In this document: piece after piece, positions 50,520 through 59,191 of the stretch
How positions within the stretch are numbered: position 1 is the stretch's first letter
Layout of the letters: each line of letters opens with the position of its first letter
Assembly: GCF_040546595.1 (NCBI RefSeq)
Contig: NZ_JBEPOB010000001.1
Coordinates: 3,783,001 to 3,847,000, forward strand
Direction: 5' to 3'
DNA: 64,000 bases
Source: Bosea sp. OAE506
GTDB lineage: Bacteria > Pseudomonadota > Alphaproteobacteria > Rhizobiales > Beijerinckiaceae
Position numbers and translations under genes: made by a program
Notes under the pieces: model-generated
What the model was told of the DNA's origin: nothing
The model's database searches: none
What the model saw: only the letters and a program-made list of their open reading frames with translations

Positions 50520-50831
50520 ATGCGCAATCTCATCTGGCTGGGCGGCCTCGTCGTCCTGGGGCTCTGGAGCCTCGTCGCCTGGGGCGGCCACGCCCTGCTC
50601 GACTGGACCAGCAACTGGGCCGCGGCGAATGCCGACCAGGTCTCCGGCGTGCCCGAGATCGTCGAGACGGTGTCCTGGGCTTTCCGCAGCCTCGGCAATG
50701 CGAGCGAGATCATCGTGGTGATCGTCTGGGCGCTGGGCGCGGTGCTCATCCTGGGCCTTGTCGGCCTTGCCAACCGTTTCCTGGGCCGGCGCCGCCCGTC
50801 CCTGTCCCACCCCCGCAACTGGAGGGCCTGA
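50520..50831 (+). CDS. Small two-helix membrane protein, unknown
   Basis: This 103-residue protein has a hydrophobic N-terminal helix (LIWLGGLVVLGLWSLVAWGG), a central polar region and a second helix (EIIVVIVWALGAVLILGLVG), then a basic tail (NRFLGRRRPS). I do not recognise a family. It starts four bases after the DUF4112 stop and ends four bases before terB, so it is almost certainly co-translated with both. Confidence 0.75.
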   Translation: MRNLIWLGGLVVLGLWSLVAWGGHALLDWTSNWAAANADQVSGVPEIVETVSWAFRSLGNASEIIVVIVWALGAVLILGLVGLANRFLGRRRPSLSHPRNWRA

Positions 50832-50834
50832 GCC

Positions 50835-51302
50835 ATGCCGACCCGGACCCAACGCAGCCAACGGGATCTGAAGCGCGACCTCGACCTCTGGCATGACGAG
50901 GAAGCCAGCCTTCAGATCGAGACCATCGCTGCCGCCTGCGCGCTGATCGCCTATGCCGACGGGATCGTGCGCCCGGCCGAGCATGACAGCATGGCGACTT
51001 CCCTCTCCCGCTTCGGCCTGCTCGACGAGCACTCGCGCACCGAGCTGCTGGCCGAGTTCGAGCATGCCACCGCCCGGTTCGAAATCGACCCGGCGGCCGG
51101 CGAGCGCGCCGCGCTCTCGACGATCGCACGGCTCCAGGGCAAGGCGCGCTTCGCCCAGGCGCTGATCGAGACCTGCCGGCTGATCGGTGAGGCCGACGGC
51201 CACTACATCGTCGAGGAGCAGTCGGCGCTGGTGAAGATCTGTCGCCAGCTCGGCGTCGACCCGGTCGCGGCCGGGGCCTTCGCCGCGCTGGCGAGGGCCT
51301 GA
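50835..51302 (+). CDS. TerB family protein (tellurite resistance / stress)
   Basis: This is a 155-residue all-helical protein. The TerB domain is seen from about residue 30: ALIAYADGIVRPAEHDSM carries the conserved acidic metal-binding positions, a second helix bundle has GLLDEHSRTELL, and LIGEADGHYIVEEQSAL repeats the acidic pattern. Such proteins bind divalent ions and membrane partners in ter loci. Its linkage here with a TerC-family gene in divergent orientation argues for a compact ter-like stress unit. Confidence 0.85.
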   Translation: MPTRTQRSQRDLKRDLDLWHDEEASLQIETIAAACALIAYADGIVRPAEHDSMATSLSRFGLLDEHSRTELLAEFEHATARFEIDPAAGERAALSTIARLQGKARFAQALIETCRLIGEADGHYIVEEQSALVKICRQLGVDPVAAGAFAALARA

Positions 51303-51321
51303 GGTTCGGAGCCGACTTTCC

Positions 51322-51570
51322 TTGATCGTTCTGCTCGACGGACTGATCGGGCTCTGCGCCCTCGCCTCGTCCTATGTCTGGTGGCTCGCGAGCCGCCAGC
51401 GCCTGCGCCGTATCAGCCGGCTGGAGGAACTGGACGCGGCCGACATGAACCGGCTGGTGACGGTGCTCAACCGCACCCAGATCCTGAATGCGCGGGCGGC
51501 GCTGCTGGCCTCCGCGACGGCTGGGCTCGCCGCGCTGCGCATCGGCATCCAGGCCGTGCGCGACGTCTGA
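51322..51570 (+). CDS. Small membrane protein, unknown
   Basis: This 82-residue protein starts with TTG and has an N-terminal hydrophobic helix (VLLDGLIGLCALASSYVWWL), a basic helical segment (RQRLRRISRLEELDAADMNR), and a weakly hydrophobic Ala-rich C-terminus (ARAALLASATAGLAALRIG). It follows terB by 19 bases and closes the operon. No family was recognised. Confidence 0.65.
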   Translation: MIVLLDGLIGLCALASSYVWWLASRQRLRRISRLEELDAADMNRLVTVLNRTQILNARAALLASATAGLAALRIGIQAVRDV

Positions 51571-51601
51571 CCACCGCCGCGACTTCGTCCGCGGCGCCCC
51601 C

Positions 51602-52675
51602 TCAGCGCGACGCGATGCGCCGGATCGGCGGCAGGAGGCGCAGCGGCGCGCGTTTGCCCATATCCTCCGCGAGCCTCCGGAGCACCTCGTCGGAGGCGGC
51701 GTAGGTGTTGTGGCCGGAGGGATCGTCCGTCTTCGTGTCGGTGGCGTCGATCACCTCGATCCCCAGCGACTGAAGGAAGGGGATGTGACGGCGCAGATCG
51801 GCCCCGCCCAACCGGTCGACATCGCCCGCGATCCAACGCGACAGACGCAGGGCCAGGTCGTTGCGCGAGGTCACGACGATGAAACGCGGCCGCGTCTTGC
51901 CCATCTCAATGACCTGGCGCTTGAAGACATCGACGTCGATATCGGGCGAGGCCAGCACGACGGTGCGGATCTTGGGCGAGACGGCGCCGTGCTTCAGGCC
52001 GAGATCGCGCAACGCCTCTGCCGTCAGCCAGGCCCCCATCGAATGGGCGACGATGGTGATCTCCGCCACATCGGGGCTCTCGATCGCCTTTTCCAGCCCG
52101 AGCAGCAGGCCGAAGCGCGAATAGGTCGCGCTCTCGCGGTCATAGGGATAGTCGAGGGCGCTGGCGCGCGAGGGCCAGGTGAAGAGAATCGGCGCCGCCT
52201 TGAACTTCAGGTCATGGGCGACCTGGGCGAAGCGGTAGATCGCGTCCGCATAGCCGTTGTTGAAGCCGTGGACGAAGAACAGCACGCGGCGGGTGTCGCC
52301 GGCGTTGCGCCGGAACCAGGGCATGATGGCGCTCTCGGCCATCGGCTGTGCCTTCAGCGTCAGGAAGCTGGTGCGCGGATCGGCGCGGCCGGGCGACGGC
52401 CACTGGATCGTGCCTTTCTGGCGCGCGTCGTCGGGCGGGATCGAGACGACCACGTTCGAGAGTGAGAGGTCGTCGCCCCGCTCGCCGGTGAACATCAGCG
52501 CCGGGTCCGAGGCGGGCGCCCGCGTGGTCGCGACCATCATGTCGACGGTCTGTGCCCCCGCCGTGCCGGCCGCGAGCGCGACCGGCATCATCACATCCTG
52601 CCGGGAGGCGCAGCCGGCCAGCGGGAGGGCCAGCAGCACGAGCGCCAGCAACCCGGAGCGAGGATCGAAGGGCAT
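51602..52675 (-). CDS. Alpha/beta hydrolase lipoprotein (DUF900-type)
   Basis: This 357-residue protein has a lipoprotein leader ending LPLAGCASRQ (lipobox LAGC), so the product is lipidated and exported. The alpha/beta hydrolase core has LFFVHGFNNGY for the oxyanion hole, LFTWPS, VAHSMGAWL with the nucleophile Ser in GxSxG-like context, and ASPDIDVDVF. A His near the C-terminus (DPSGHNTYA) can complete the triad. This matches the DUF900 esterase-like group. The ATG at 52675 is preferred because the lipoprotein leader begins there. Confidence 0.85.
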   Translation of the reverse strand: MPFDPRSGLLALVLLALPLAGCASRQDVMMPVALAAGTAGAQTVDMMVATTRAPASDPALMFTGERGDDLSLSNVVVSIPPDDARQKGTIQWPSPGRADPRTSFLTLKAQPMAESAIMPWFRRNAGDTRRVLFFVHGFNNGYADAIYRFAQVAHDLKFKAAPILFTWPSRASALDYPYDRESATYSRFGLLLGLEKAIESPDVAEITIVAHSMGAWLTAEALRDLGLKHGAVSPKIRTVVLASPDIDVDVFKRQVIEMGKTRPRFIVVTSRNDLALRLSRWIAGDVDRLGGADLRRHIPFLQSLGIEVIDATDTKTDDPSGHNTYAASDEVLRRLAEDMGKRAPLRLLPPIRRIASR

Positions 52676-52713
52676 GATGTGTCGTCCCTGCGGGCCCATC
52701 CGATGCTGCCGCG

Positions 52714-55700
52714 TCAGGCGATCGCCGGCGCGAGCGGCCGGGCTTCGCCCTCTGGCGCGGCCTCGGACGGCGGAGGCTCCTTCAGCCGGAACCAGGCGAC
52801 GTAGAGCGCCGGCAGGAAGAGCAGCGTCAGCACCGTGCCGACGATGATGCCGCCCATCATCGCGAAGGCCATGGGGCCCCAGAAGACCTCGAAGGCAATC
52901 GGGATCAGAGCGAGGCTCGCCGCCGCCGCCGTCAGCATGATCGGCCGCATGCGGTGGCGGCTGGCCTCCAGCACGGCGGTCCAGCCGTCCATTCCCCCCT
53001 CCTGCAGCTCCTCGATCTCGTGGACGAGGATCACGGAGTTGCGGATCAGGATGCCGATCAGCGCGAGCACGCCGAGGATGGCGACGAAGCCCAGCGGCGC
53101 CCCGCTCGGCAGCAGCGCCGCGACGACGCCGATCAGCCCCAGCGGCGCCACCACCACGACCATGACGAGGCGCTGGAAGCTTTGCAGCTGGATCATCAGG
53201 ATCGTCAGCATCGTCAGGAGCATGAAGGGCACGACCTTGATGATCGGAGCCTGGCCCTTGCCGCTCTCCTCGACCGCGCCGCCGACATCGATGCGGTAGC
53301 CCGCCGGCAGGCCGTTCACGACCTCCGCGATCTTCGGCGTGAGCTGCTCGACGACCGTCGCTGGCTGGACGGCCCCGAGCGGGGCGGCCTTGAGCGTAAT
53401 CGTCGCCGCCCGGGCACGACGCCAGACCGCAGGCTGTTCCAGCGTGTAGGAGAGCGCGGCCACCGCGGCGAGCGGCACGGTCTTGCCGTCCTTGGTCTGG
53501 ATCTGGAGGTTCTGCAGGGACTCGACCGAGTTGCGGTCGATGTCGCGGGCCCGGCCGATGACGTCGATCAGATAGATCGAGTCGCGGATCTGGGTGGCCG
53601 TGACGCCGCCGACGACGGTGTTGAGCACGGTCGCGATCGATTCCGAGGTGACGCCGAGCTGGGCCGCCTTGTCCTGGAGGACATCGACCTTCACCACCCG
53701 AGCAGGCTCGTTCCAGTCGCTGATGATCCGGCCGACCTGGGGATTGCCGGCCATGACTTGCGCCACGCGCTGCGCCTGGTCGCGCACGCCCTGCAGGTCC
53801 GGCCCGCTGATGCGGTACTGGATGGCGCGGCCCACCGGCGGGCCGATCTCGAGCAGATGCACGAAGACGTCGGAGCCGAGATAGTCCTTCTCGACCACCT
53901 TGTTCAGCCGGGCCAGCACGCGGTCTCGCGCCTTCAGATCCTTGGTAATGATGACGATCTGGCCGAAATTTGGACTGGCCGGCTGCACGTCGAAGGACAG
54001 CATGAAGCGCACCGCGCCCTGGCCGACATAGGAGCTCCAGCGCTCGATGTCGGGATCGCCCGCGAGAACCGTCTTCTCGAAATGGTCCATCTCCGCCTTG
54101 GTGGTCGTAATCGAGGCGTTCTGGCGCGCCGTCCAGTCGACGACGACCTCGACGCGGTCCGAGAGCGGGAAGAACTGCTGCTGCACGAACCGCATGCCAA
54201 AGACCGACAGGGCGAAGATCGCCACGGTGGCGGCGATGGTCGTCCAGCGACGGCGCATGCAGCCGAGCAGCAGCCGGTCGAAGAGCCGTCCGAACCGGCC
54301 GCCCTGCGTGTCGTGCTTCGGCAGGCGCTCCGGCAGCATGGTGACGCCGAGCAGCGGCACGAACAGCACCGCCACGACCCAGGAGACGATCAGCGACACG
54401 GCGATGACGACGAACAGCGTGAAGGTGAACTCGCCGGCCGAGCCGTTGTTGAACGCGACGGGGAAGAAGCTCGCCACCGTCACCAGCGTGCCGGTCAGCA
54501 TCGGGAAGGCGGTGTGGGTGTAGACATAGCTCGCCGCCGTCGGCAGCGGATCACCCGCCTCGAGCCTGGCCACCATCATCTCGACCGCGATCATGGCGTC
54601 GTCGACCAGCAGGCCGAGCGCGATGATCAGCGCCCCCAGCGAGATGCGCTGGAGCGAGACGCCATAGAGCTCCATGGCGAGGAAGGTGATGGCCAGCACG
54701 AGCGGGATCGTCACCGCCACGACCAGCCCGGCGCGGAAGCCGAGGCTGATGAAGCTGACGGCGAGCACGATGACGACGGCCTCGATCAGCGCCTTGACGA
54801 AGCCACCGACCGCTTCCTCGACGATCTTCGGCTGGTCGGCGACGAGATGGACATCGATGCCGATCGGCAGGTCGCGCTCGATCGCGGCCAGCATCGTCTC
54901 GAGCTCCTCGCCGAAGGCGTTCAAATTGGAACCGGGCTTCATGCCGACGGCCAGGCCGATCGCCGGCTCGCCCTTGTAGCGGAACAGCGCCGTCGGCGGG
55001 TCCTCGTAGCCGCGCGTGATCGTGGCCACGTCCGAGAGGCGGAAGAAGCGGTCGTTGATGCGCAGGTTGATGTCACGCAGCGCCTGCTCCGAGGCGAGCT
55101 GGCCGCTGACGCGGACGCTGACGCGTTCGCCGGCGGCTTCCAGCACGCCGGAGGGCGTGATCGCGTTCTGGCCGCGCAGCGCGTCGACGACCATGGTCTG
55201 GGTGAGCCCGAGCGCCGCGATCTCGCGCGTCGAGAACTCCAGATAGATCACCTCGTCCTGGGCGCCGACGAGCTCGACCTTGCCGGCGTCAGGAAGGGTG
55301 AGCAGCCGGGCGCGGGCCCGCTCGACGTGATCGCGCACCTGGCGGGGCGTGAAACCATCGGCCGTGAAGGCGTAGATATTGCCGAAGACGTCGCCGAAAT
55401 CATCGTTGAAGAACGGGCCCTGAACGCCCTGCGGCAGCTGCGGCTGGAGATCGGCCATGATCTGGCGGACCCGTGTCCAGGTCGCCCTGACCTGCGGACC
55501 CTGCGTCGTGTCCTTCAGGTTGACGAAGATGGTGGTCTGGCCGGGCTTGTTGAGACTGCGCGCATAATCGAAGGCAGGCAGTTCCTCGAGCTTCTTCTCG
55601 ATGCGATCCGTGACCTGGTTGAGCGTGTCCTCCAGCGTGGCGCCCGGCCAGTTCGCCTGGATGATCATCGTCTTGATCGTGAAGTCCGGATCCTCGGCGC

Positions 55701-55842
55701 GGCCCAAATTGAAATAGGAGGCCAGCCCCGCCACCGCGCAGACGATCATGAAATACCAGACCAGCGAGCGGTGTCCGAGCGCCCAGCCGGAGAGATTGAA
55801 GCGGGCGCGCTGATGCGGCGCCTCATGCCCAGACGTGCTCAT
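52714..55842 (-). CDS. RND efflux transporter permease
   Basis: This 1042-residue inner-membrane protein begins FNLSGWALGHRSLVWYFMI and has the RND layout: one N-terminal helix, large periplasmic domain, six helices, second periplasmic domain, six helices. RND motifs include LVADQPKIVEEAVGGFVKAL before the helix-rich half and GLLVDDAMIAVEMM with the conserved acidic residues of the proton relay, then IGILIRNSVILVHEI in the second half. It belongs to the hydrophobe/drug HAE1-like class. Its gene starts overlapping the stop of the adaptor gene. Substrates are not inferable. Confidence 0.94.
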   Translation of the reverse strand: MSTSGHEAPHQRARFNLSGWALGHRSLVWYFMIVCAVAGLASYFNLGRAEDPDFTIKTMIIQANWPGATLEDTLNQVTDRIEKKLEELPAFDYARSLNKPGQTTIFVNLKDTTQGPQVRATWTRVRQIMADLQPQLPQGVQGPFFNDDFGDVFGNIYAFTADGFTPRQVRDHVERARARLLTLPDAGKVELVGAQDEVIYLEFSTREIAALGLTQTMVVDALRGQNAITPSGVLEAAGERVSVRVSGQLASEQALRDINLRINDRFFRLSDVATITRGYEDPPTALFRYKGEPAIGLAVGMKPGSNLNAFGEELETMLAAIERDLPIGIDVHLVADQPKIVEEAVGGFVKALIEAVVIVLAVSFISLGFRAGLVVAVTIPLVLAITFLAMELYGVSLQRISLGALIIALGLLVDDAMIAVEMMVARLEAGDPLPTAASYVYTHTAFPMLTGTLVTVASFFPVAFNNGSAGEFTFTLFVVIAVSLIVSWVVAVLFVPLLGVTMLPERLPKHDTQGGRFGRLFDRLLLGCMRRRWTTIAATVAIFALSVFGMRFVQQQFFPLSDRVEVVVDWTARQNASITTTKAEMDHFEKTVLAGDPDIERWSSYVGQGAVRFMLSFDVQPASPNFGQIVIITKDLKARDRVLARLNKVVEKDYLGSDVFVHLLEIGPPVGRAIQYRISGPDLQGVRDQAQRVAQVMAGNPQVGRIISDWNEPARVVKVDVLQDKAAQLGVTSESIATVLNTVVGGVTATQIRDSIYLIDVIGRARDIDRNSVESLQNLQIQTKDGKTVPLAAVAALSYTLEQPAVWRRARAATITLKAAPLGAVQPATVVEQLTPKIAEVVNGLPAGYRIDVGGAVEESGKGQAPIIKVVPFMLLTMLTILMIQLQSFQRLVMVVVVAPLGLIGVVAALLPSGAPLGFVAILGVLALIGILIRNSVILVHEIEELQEGGMDGWTAVLEASRHRMRPIMLTAAAASLALIPIAFEVFWGPMAFAMMGGIIVGTVLTLLFLPALYVAWFRLKEPPPSEAAPEGEARPLAPAIA

Positions 55843-56912
55843 CGGCTGGTCTCCCCGCCCTTTACAATCTGTCCTTCAGCGAGCCGGTTGGCGCCGGCGA
55901 TGACGACCCTGTCGCCCTCCGCCACACCCTCTGCGACACGCACCGACTTCTCGTCGCGCTCGGCGACCTTGACCCGAACCGACCGGACCGCGGGCCCCTG
56001 CCCGCCGACGATCCAGACGCGCTCCTCTTCGCCACGGCGGAACACCGCGGCGGCCGGCAGCTCGATCAGGCCGGCGCTGCGGGCTTCCGCCGGCCGCGCA
56101 CGGATGGTGGAGCCCAGCCGCATCGCCTCGGGCGGGGCCTCGAGCGCGACCTTGACGCGGCGAAGCCGGGTCACGGCATCCGCGGCGGGTGCGATCTCGC
56201 GCACCGTGCCGTCGGCCGCAACGCGCGGATCGGCCTGGAGCAGCACGCGGAAGCGGGCGCCGACCGTGATCAGCGCCACCACCGGATCGGGCAGGTCGAT
56301 CACCGCCTCGCGGATGTCCGTGCGCGCCAGCGTGACGACCGTGTTGCCGGGCACCGTCATCTGGCCGACCTCGGCGCTGACGGCGGTGACGACGCCGTCG
56401 GCATCGGCCCGCAGCGTCGCGTAGCCGAGCTGGTCGCGCGCCTTGGCGAGCGCAGCCTGGGCCTGCTCGACCGAGGCGACGGCGGCCTTCTGGCTCTGGT
56501 CGGCCTGGTCCAGCTCGGACTGGGACGAGATCCTGTTGTTGAAGAGCGTCTCGATGCGGCCGCGCGCCGCCACGGCACGCTCCTGCTGCGCCTGCGCCGA
56601 GGCCAGAGTCGCCTCGGCCGAGACCACCGCCAGCGCCAGCGCCGTCGGATCGCTCTGTGCCAGGCGCTGCCCGGTGCGGACCACGTCGCCGACATTGACG
56701 TCGCGGGCGGTGATACGGCCGAGCACCAGGAAGGCGCGGTCGACCGTGTAGCGCGCGGCAATCACCCCGGCGAAGTCGTTGTCGGCCTGTACCATCCGGC
56801 GCGCCACGGTCGTCTCGACCGGACGGGGCGGCTTGGGCGCCTCGGCCGTCTCCTTGCAGGCGGCGAGCGCCAGCCCGAGCGTGGCCAGCCCGATCATCGT
56901 GCTGCGGTTCAT
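55839..56912 (-). CDS. RND efflux periplasmic adaptor (membrane fusion) lipoprotein
   Basis: This 357-residue protein begins with a lipobox leader (GLATLGLALAACKETAE). The membrane-fusion layout follows: a barrel-sandwich half near VDRAFLVLGRITARDVNVGD, a coiled-coil region from about 95 to 165 rich in Ala, Gln and Arg, the returning half (YATLRADADGVVTAV), and the beta-barrel with VVALITVGARFRVLL. It connects the RND pump to an outer-membrane channel, which is not encoded here. It overlaps the adjacent genes by four bases on each side. Confidence 0.92.
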   Translation of the reverse strand: MNRSTMIGLATLGLALAACKETAEAPKPPRPVETTVARRMVQADNDFAGVIAARYTVDRAFLVLGRITARDVNVGDVVRTGQRLAQSDPTALALAVVSAEATLASAQAQQERAVAARGRIETLFNNRISSQSELDQADQSQKAAVASVEQAQAALAKARDQLGYATLRADADGVVTAVSAEVGQMTVPGNTVVTLARTDIREAVIDLPDPVVALITVGARFRVLLQADPRVAADGTVREIAPAADAVTRLRRVKVALEAPPEAMRLGSTIRARPAEARSAGLIELPAAAVFRRGEEERVWIVGGQGPAVRSVRVKVAERDEKSVRVAEGVAEGDRVVIAGANRLAEGQIVKGGETSR

Positions 56913-58018
56913 CGGGAGCCCCTCCCCGCCACGGGGGCGACGACCTCGCCCTGCCTCAGGAACTGCGCACCCGCGGAGACGACGAGTTCGCCCGGCTCGA
57001 TGCCGCCCCCGACCACGATCTCGCCGGTGCGGTAGCTGTCGACCTGGATGGGGCGGAGCGAGACGGCGCGGGTGGCGCGGTCGACGACCCAGACGGCGGG
57101 CGTCGTCCCGCGCGAAAAGAAGGCCTGCCAGGGCAGCACCACGACCGGCCGCGGCATCATCCGGGCACGGCCGATGACGGGCGCGCCCAGCCGCATCGCG
57201 GGCGGCGTCGCCTCGAGCGAGACCTTGACCCTGACCGTGCCCTTGGCGAGATCGATCGCGGGCGAGATTTCGCGAACGCGACCCCGGGCCGTGACGCTGC
57301 GGTCCGACACCAGAACGATCTCGATGTCGCCCGCCCCCTTGTCCTGGGGGCTCTGCGCGATCACGCTCTCGGGCACGTCGAAGATGGCGTCGCGGGGCCC
57401 GTCCTGCGCGACGGTGAAGACCGATTGCGCGACCGCCACGACCTGCCCGACCTCGGCACCCCGGGCGGTGACGATACCGTCGGCATCGGCCTTGAGATCG
57501 GTGAAGGAGAGCGCGTCCTCGGCCGTCTGCAGCGCAGCCTTCGCCCCCGACAGGGAGGATCGCGCGCTCTCATAGGCCTGCCTGGCACCGTCGAAGCTGC
57601 TCTGCGTGGTGAAGCCCTGCGCCAGCAGCGCCTTCTGGCGGTCGAAGGTTGCGCTGGCGTTCTTGAGCGTCGCCTCCGCGGCGGCCAGTCCCGCCTGCTG
57701 CGAGGCAACCTCGGCGAGTTGCTGTGAATTCTCCAGCCTGGCGAGGACCTGACCGGCCACGACACGGTCGCCGACCTCGACGCTGCGCTCGGCGATCCGC
57801 CCCTGGATGCGGAAGCCAAGATCGCTCTGGACGCGCGCCGCGAGCTCCCCTGTCAGGGCGACCACCGGTGCCTGCTCGCTGCGGGCCGCCTCGACCGTCT
57901 CCACCGCACGAGGGCCCAGCGCACCCTCCTGCGCGGCAAGCGGTGCCGCCGCGGCGATGAGGGCGAATGCGAGGACCGAGGCCCGTCTCGCGGCGGGAGG
58001 CACACCATGAATGACCAC
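56909..58018 (-). CDS. RND efflux periplasmic adaptor, first gene of the operon
   Basis: This 369-residue protein has a signal region ending near APLAAQEG. The membrane-fusion layout is a lipoyl-like half (LGFRIQGRIAERSVEVGDRV), a coiled coil with LAAAEATLKNASATFDRQKA, and the return strand LKADADGIVTARGAEVGQV. It and the next protein are two different adaptors for one pump. The start codon is uncertain: GTG at 58018 or GTG at 58003, neither with a clear ribosome site. Transcription probably starts in the operator region that is shared with the tetR gene. Confidence 0.9.
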   Translation of the reverse strand: MVIHGVPPAARRASVLAFALIAAAAPLAAQEGALGPRAVETVEAARSEQAPVVALTGELAARVQSDLGFRIQGRIAERSVEVGDRVVAGQVLARLENSQQLAEVASQQAGLAAAEATLKNASATFDRQKALLAQGFTTQSSFDGARQAYESARSSLSGAKAALQTAEDALSFTDLKADADGIVTARGAEVGQVVAVAQSVFTVAQDGPRDAIFDVPESVIAQSPQDKGAGDIEIVLVSDRSVTARGRVREISPAIDLAKGTVRVKVSLEATPPAMRLGAPVIGRARMMPRPVVVLPWQAFFSRGTTPAVWVVDRATRAVSLRPIQVDSYRTGEIVVGGGIEPGELVVSAGAQFLRQGEVVAPVAGRGSR

Positions 58019-58032
58019 AGGGCAGATTTCCG

Positions 58033-58101
58033 ACTGAACCGTTCAGTTCAGTTGACGCAGTCGCCTTCGGCTGTCAAGATCAAACTGTACCGTTCAGTTC
58101 A
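58033..58101. promoter_or_regulatory. Divergent tetR/RND promoter region with two operator repeats
   Basis: ACTGAACCGTTCAGTTCA at 58033-58050 and ACTGTACCGTTCAGTTCA at 58084-58101 differ at one base and lie 51 bp apart. The first contains the perfect palindrome CTGAAC-C-GTTCAG. Between them are back-to-back promoters: plus TTGACG (58052) with CAAGAT 17 bases on, and minus TTGACA (58077) with CAACTG 17 bases on. One operator therefore covers the minus-strand -10 and the other follows the plus-strand -10, so TetR binding could shut both directions. Confidence 0.75.
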
Positions 58102-58123
58102 AATCGCCGCCCAAAGGAGTTCC

Positions 58124-58783
58124 ATGCCGTTGTCCGAGCCTGCCGTCGCCCTCCCCCACGCCCAGACCAGCGCCGCCCCACCGAGCCGCAAGGCGCTGCA
58201 AATTCTCGACGCCGCGACCGAGCTGTTCCTCGGCGAAGGCTTCGACAGCGTGTCGATGGATCGGGTGACCCAGGCGGCCGGCGTCTCCAAGGCGACGCTC
58301 TACGTCCATTTCAGGACCAAACAGGAACTCTTCACCGGCGTCATCCTGCGCGAGGTCGAGGCGGTGCGGCGGCTGACCTTCATCCGGTTGACCGATGCGC
58401 CCGACATCGCCTCGGCGCTGCGCGCGATCGCCCATCACCTCGCCGCCTTCTTCGTCAGCGAGCGGATGGTCAAGCTGAAGCGGGCCGCCATCGGCGCGAT
58501 CGCGCATTTTCCCGAGCTGGCGGAGGTGATCTTCCGCGCGGGGCCGGGCCAGACCATCGCGACGCTGGCGCAACATCTGACCGAACGCGGAGCGGCGGAG
58601 GGTCTCGCGATCCCCGATCCCAATCTCGCCGCGCGCCAGTTCCTGAATCTCGTCTGCGGCGATTTCGAATTCGGCGGCGTCCTGCCCGCCCCGGCCCTCT
58701 CCGATGCGGAGATCGACCACGTCATCGAGGAGGCGATCGCGATGTTCTTCGCGCGCTATCGCAGGGTGGAGGCGAGGCGCTGA
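58124..58783 (+). CDS. TetR/AcrR family transcriptional regulator
   Basis: This 219-residue protein starts at the ATG at 58124, which has AAAGGAG upstream. The TetR HTH region is residues ~25-70 (ILDAATELFLGEGFDSVSMD, AAGVSKATLYVHFRTKQELF) and the C-terminal ligand-binding domain is helical, with HLAAFFVSERMVKLKR. It is divergent from the RND efflux operon and very likely represses it through the two repeats at 58033-58101. Ligand release by a pump substrate would induce efflux. Confidence 0.92.
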   Translation: MPLSEPAVALPHAQTSAAPPSRKALQILDAATELFLGEGFDSVSMDRVTQAAGVSKATLYVHFRTKQELFTGVILREVEAVRRLTFIRLTDAPDIASALRAIAHHLAAFFVSERMVKLKRAAIGAIAHFPELAEVIFRAGPGQTIATLAQHLTERGAAEGLAIPDPNLAARQFLNLVCGDFEFGGVLPAPALSDAEIDHVIEEAIAMFFARYRRVEARR

Positions 58784-59101
58784 AGGCACGGCGGAAATGC
58801 GCCAGAGCCGCACGCGGTCTCGGCGTTACTGACATATGCCGAGATCTAGCAGTGGGATGGAGCGCGTTACTGACGCTCGACCTTCACCCCGCCTTGTCGA
58901 CGTTCGTGGACGCACCCCTGCCGTAGGATTCTTGCCGCGAGGCCCGGGCGCGTCGCTTAGCCTGCCCCTGGCGCCGCCGGTCAGGCTCGCAAGGCTCGGT
59001 GGCAGACAGATGCCACGTCGCTGAAGACGCCCTAAAAAGCAGACCCAGCGCAATATCCGCGGCCTTGGCAGCGCCCTGCGCTATGTTACCGTGCGTTTAG
59101 A
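58784..59101. other. Non-coding region between tetR and the isochorismatase-like gene
   Basis: No convincing gene was seen. The stretch holds an inverted pair TCTCGGC/GCCGAGA (58818-58844) and an 11-bp direct repeat GCGTTACTGAC at 58823-58833 and 58864-58874. The pair could end the tetR transcript; the repeats have no identified role. Confidence 0.5.
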
Positions 59102-59191
59102 GCGGATCCAAAAGCCGCCACCGGCGGCGCGAAGAAAGCCGCCGCCGGCTACCGCCTTGATCCGGCGCGCTGCGCGCTGATCATTCAGGAC

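Noticed and set aside
52954..56424. Very long open frame on the plus strand antisense to the RND genes
   Set aside because: It is a high-GC shadow: low-complexity His/Arg/Asp-rich translation with no family motifs, opposite a clear RND permease and adaptor.
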